Shown piece after piece: positions 62,981 through 64,000 of a DNA stretch of 64,000 nt. Numbering within the stretch: the stretch's first letter is position 1; each line of letters opens with the position of its first letter. Below the pieces are notes generated by a model, which did no database searches, was not told the origin of the DNA, and saw nothing but the letters and a program-made list of their open reading frames with translations. Source of the DNA: Chryseobacterium rhizoplanae. Lineage in GTDB: Bacteria > Bacteroidota > Bacteroidia > Flavobacteriales > Weeksellaceae. Location: assembly GCF_900182655.1 (NCBI RefSeq), contig NZ_FXTC01000002.1, positions 62,001-126,000 of the forward strand, read 5' to 3'. The position numbers and the translations under genes were made by a program.

Positions 62981-64000
62981 ATGAAGAGTACTTTAAAAAA
63001 ACTATTACCATTTGCAGTAGTAGGAGTAATTTCCGGAGCTACTACCGTTGGAGCCATACAATATTTAGGACACAACTCCAACAATGGAGATCAATCTTAT
63101 TTCACAACGTCCGCACCTAATACTTCATTCGCAGGAATGAATACGGGAGCTGTAGGCGACGATTTTGTGAAAGCAGCCAAAACAACCGTTCCGGCTGTAG
63201 TTACCATCAAAAATTACCAAAGCAGGACAGCAAGCAGAGCTTCTGAGCAGGATTTATTTGACTTTTTCTTCGGTGATCCTTTCGGAGGAAGAGGCCAGGG
63301 CCAGCAGAGACAGAAGCAACAGCAGGCTCCTGACAATATGCCATCGGGAATGGGTTCAGGTGTGATCATCTCTCCGGACGGTTATATCATTTCCAATAAC
63401 CACGTGGTAGCAGGTGCCAATAAGCTGGAAGTAGTATTAAGCAACAAAAAATCATATATCGCTACCTTGGTAGGAACCGATCCAAATACAGATATCTCTC
63501 TATTAAAGATTGAAGAAAAAGGTCTTCCTTACTTAAATTTCGCGAATTCTGACAATATTGACGTAGGGCAATGGGTTCTTGCAGTAGGAAATCCACTTGG
63601 ATTAAACTCTACGGTAACAGCAGGTATTGTTTCGGCTAAAGGAAGAGGGATCGGAATTTTAAGCAGCCAGGGGAAAGCAGCTAATCCTATTGAAAGCTTT
63701 ATCCAGACAGATGCTGCTATTAACCCTGGTAACTCAGGAGGAGCTTTGGTAAATACAAATGGGGAACTTATCGGAATCAACTCTGCAATCCAGTCTACTA
63801 CAGGATATTATCAGGGATACGGATTTGCAGTTCCTTCTAACTTAGCCAGAAAAATTGTTGAGGATATCAAGAAATTCGGAATTGTACAGAGAGGATTCTT
63901 AGGCGTTCAGTCTTTAGACCTTTCGAATGATCAATTGGTAACTTCCTACAATCAGCAATATAAGACAAACCTAAAAATAGGATCTGGAATCTATATTACA
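62981..64000 (+). CDS. DegP/HtrA-family serine protease, 5' part
   Basis: This is a periplasmic protease and chaperone. The first 340 codons are in the window; the rest, with at least part of the PDZ domains, is cut off at the right edge. The N-terminus has a signal or anchor (LLPFAVVGVISGATTVGAI). The protease domain shows the triad His141 (SNNHVV), Asp171 (TDISLLK) and Ser252 (NPGNSGGAL). A Gln/Gly-rich insert lies before the catalytic domain (GGRGQGQQRQKQQQ, about 102-115). A PDZ domain begins near 305. The promoter region before it suggests stress control. Confidence 0.94.
   Translation, partial: MKSTLKKLLPFAVVGVISGATTVGAIQYLGHNSNNGDQSYFTTSAPNTSFAGMNTGAVGDDFVKAAKTTVPAVVTIKNYQSRTASRASEQDLFDFFFGDPFGGRGQGQQRQKQQQAPDNMPSGMGSGVIISPDGYIISNNHVVAGANKLEVVLSNKKSYIATLVGTDPNTDISLLKIEEKGLPYLNFANSDNIDVGQWVLAVGNPLGLNSTVTAGIVSAKGRGIGILSSQGKAANPIESFIQTDAAINPGNSGGALVNTNGELIGINSAIQSTTGYYQGYGFAVPSNLARKIVEDIKKFGIVQRGFLGVQSLDLSNDQLVTSYNQQYKTNLKIGSGIYIT

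Overview
The window looks like chromosomal DNA from a low-GC member of the Bacteroidota, most likely the Flavobacteriia and close to Chryseobacterium. That assignment is inferred from several signs: TAnnTTTG-type -7 promoter boxes, a type IX secretion (T9SS) sorting domain, a TonB-dependent receptor, many small lipoproteins, a cysteine-poor L36, and A-rich start regions without clear Shine-Dalgarno motifs. No rRNA, tRNA, CRISPR array or insertion sequence was seen. Gene orientation is mixed, and about two thirds of the coding DNA is on the minus strand.

Layout. 1-3.9 kb: a three-gene operon of small unknown proteins, then a four-gene operon (response regulator, unknown protein, seven-helix membrane protein, histidine kinase). 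The two operons share a near-identical promoter and operator block. 4.0-6.4 kb: a secreted GH35 beta-galactosidase and a small lipoprotein. 6.5-20.3 kb: the S10-spc-alpha ribosomal cluster on the minus strand, from rplC to rplQ, including secY, infA and rpoA. 20.5-26.1 kb: glycerol use, with glpR divergent from glpD-glpK-glpF and a putative outer-membrane barrel gene. 26.2-30.7 kb: unknown secreted and lipoprotein genes, two of them behind duplicated promoter DNA. 30.7-33.6 kb: a T9SS-exported metalloprotease and an iron-permease-like protein. 33.7-38.0 kb: an iron or siderophore uptake locus. 38.2-41.7 kb: the str cluster (rpsL-rpsG-fusA-rpsJ), which ends at rpsJ with its own terminators. 41.8-47.9 kb: a phosphatase-like lipoprotein, Dps, pncB, small secreted proteins, a cysteine-rich double-glycine-leader peptide and a DUF5995 protein. 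47.9-55.7 kb: a CzcCBA-type metal efflux operon and an OmpR/HisKA two-component system. 55.9-64 kb: rmuC, a SpoU methyltransferase, lipoproteins, 5-formyl-THF cyclo-ligase, a TrhO-like tRNA hydroxylase with an added C-terminal domain, and the 5' part of a DegP/HtrA protease.

How the genes work together. The ribosomal supercluster is split: rpsJ stays with str, and rplC starts a separate unit about 18 kb away. Both units begin with TTG-N19-TAnnTTTG promoters of nearly the same sequence. The glycerol genes carry repeated AAACGAAAC sites placed where GlpR could block transcription. The left-end two-component operon probably regulates itself and the neighbouring small-protein operon; this is the best candidate here for an undescribed system. 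The cysteine-rich peptide at 46.8 kb is a second candidate.
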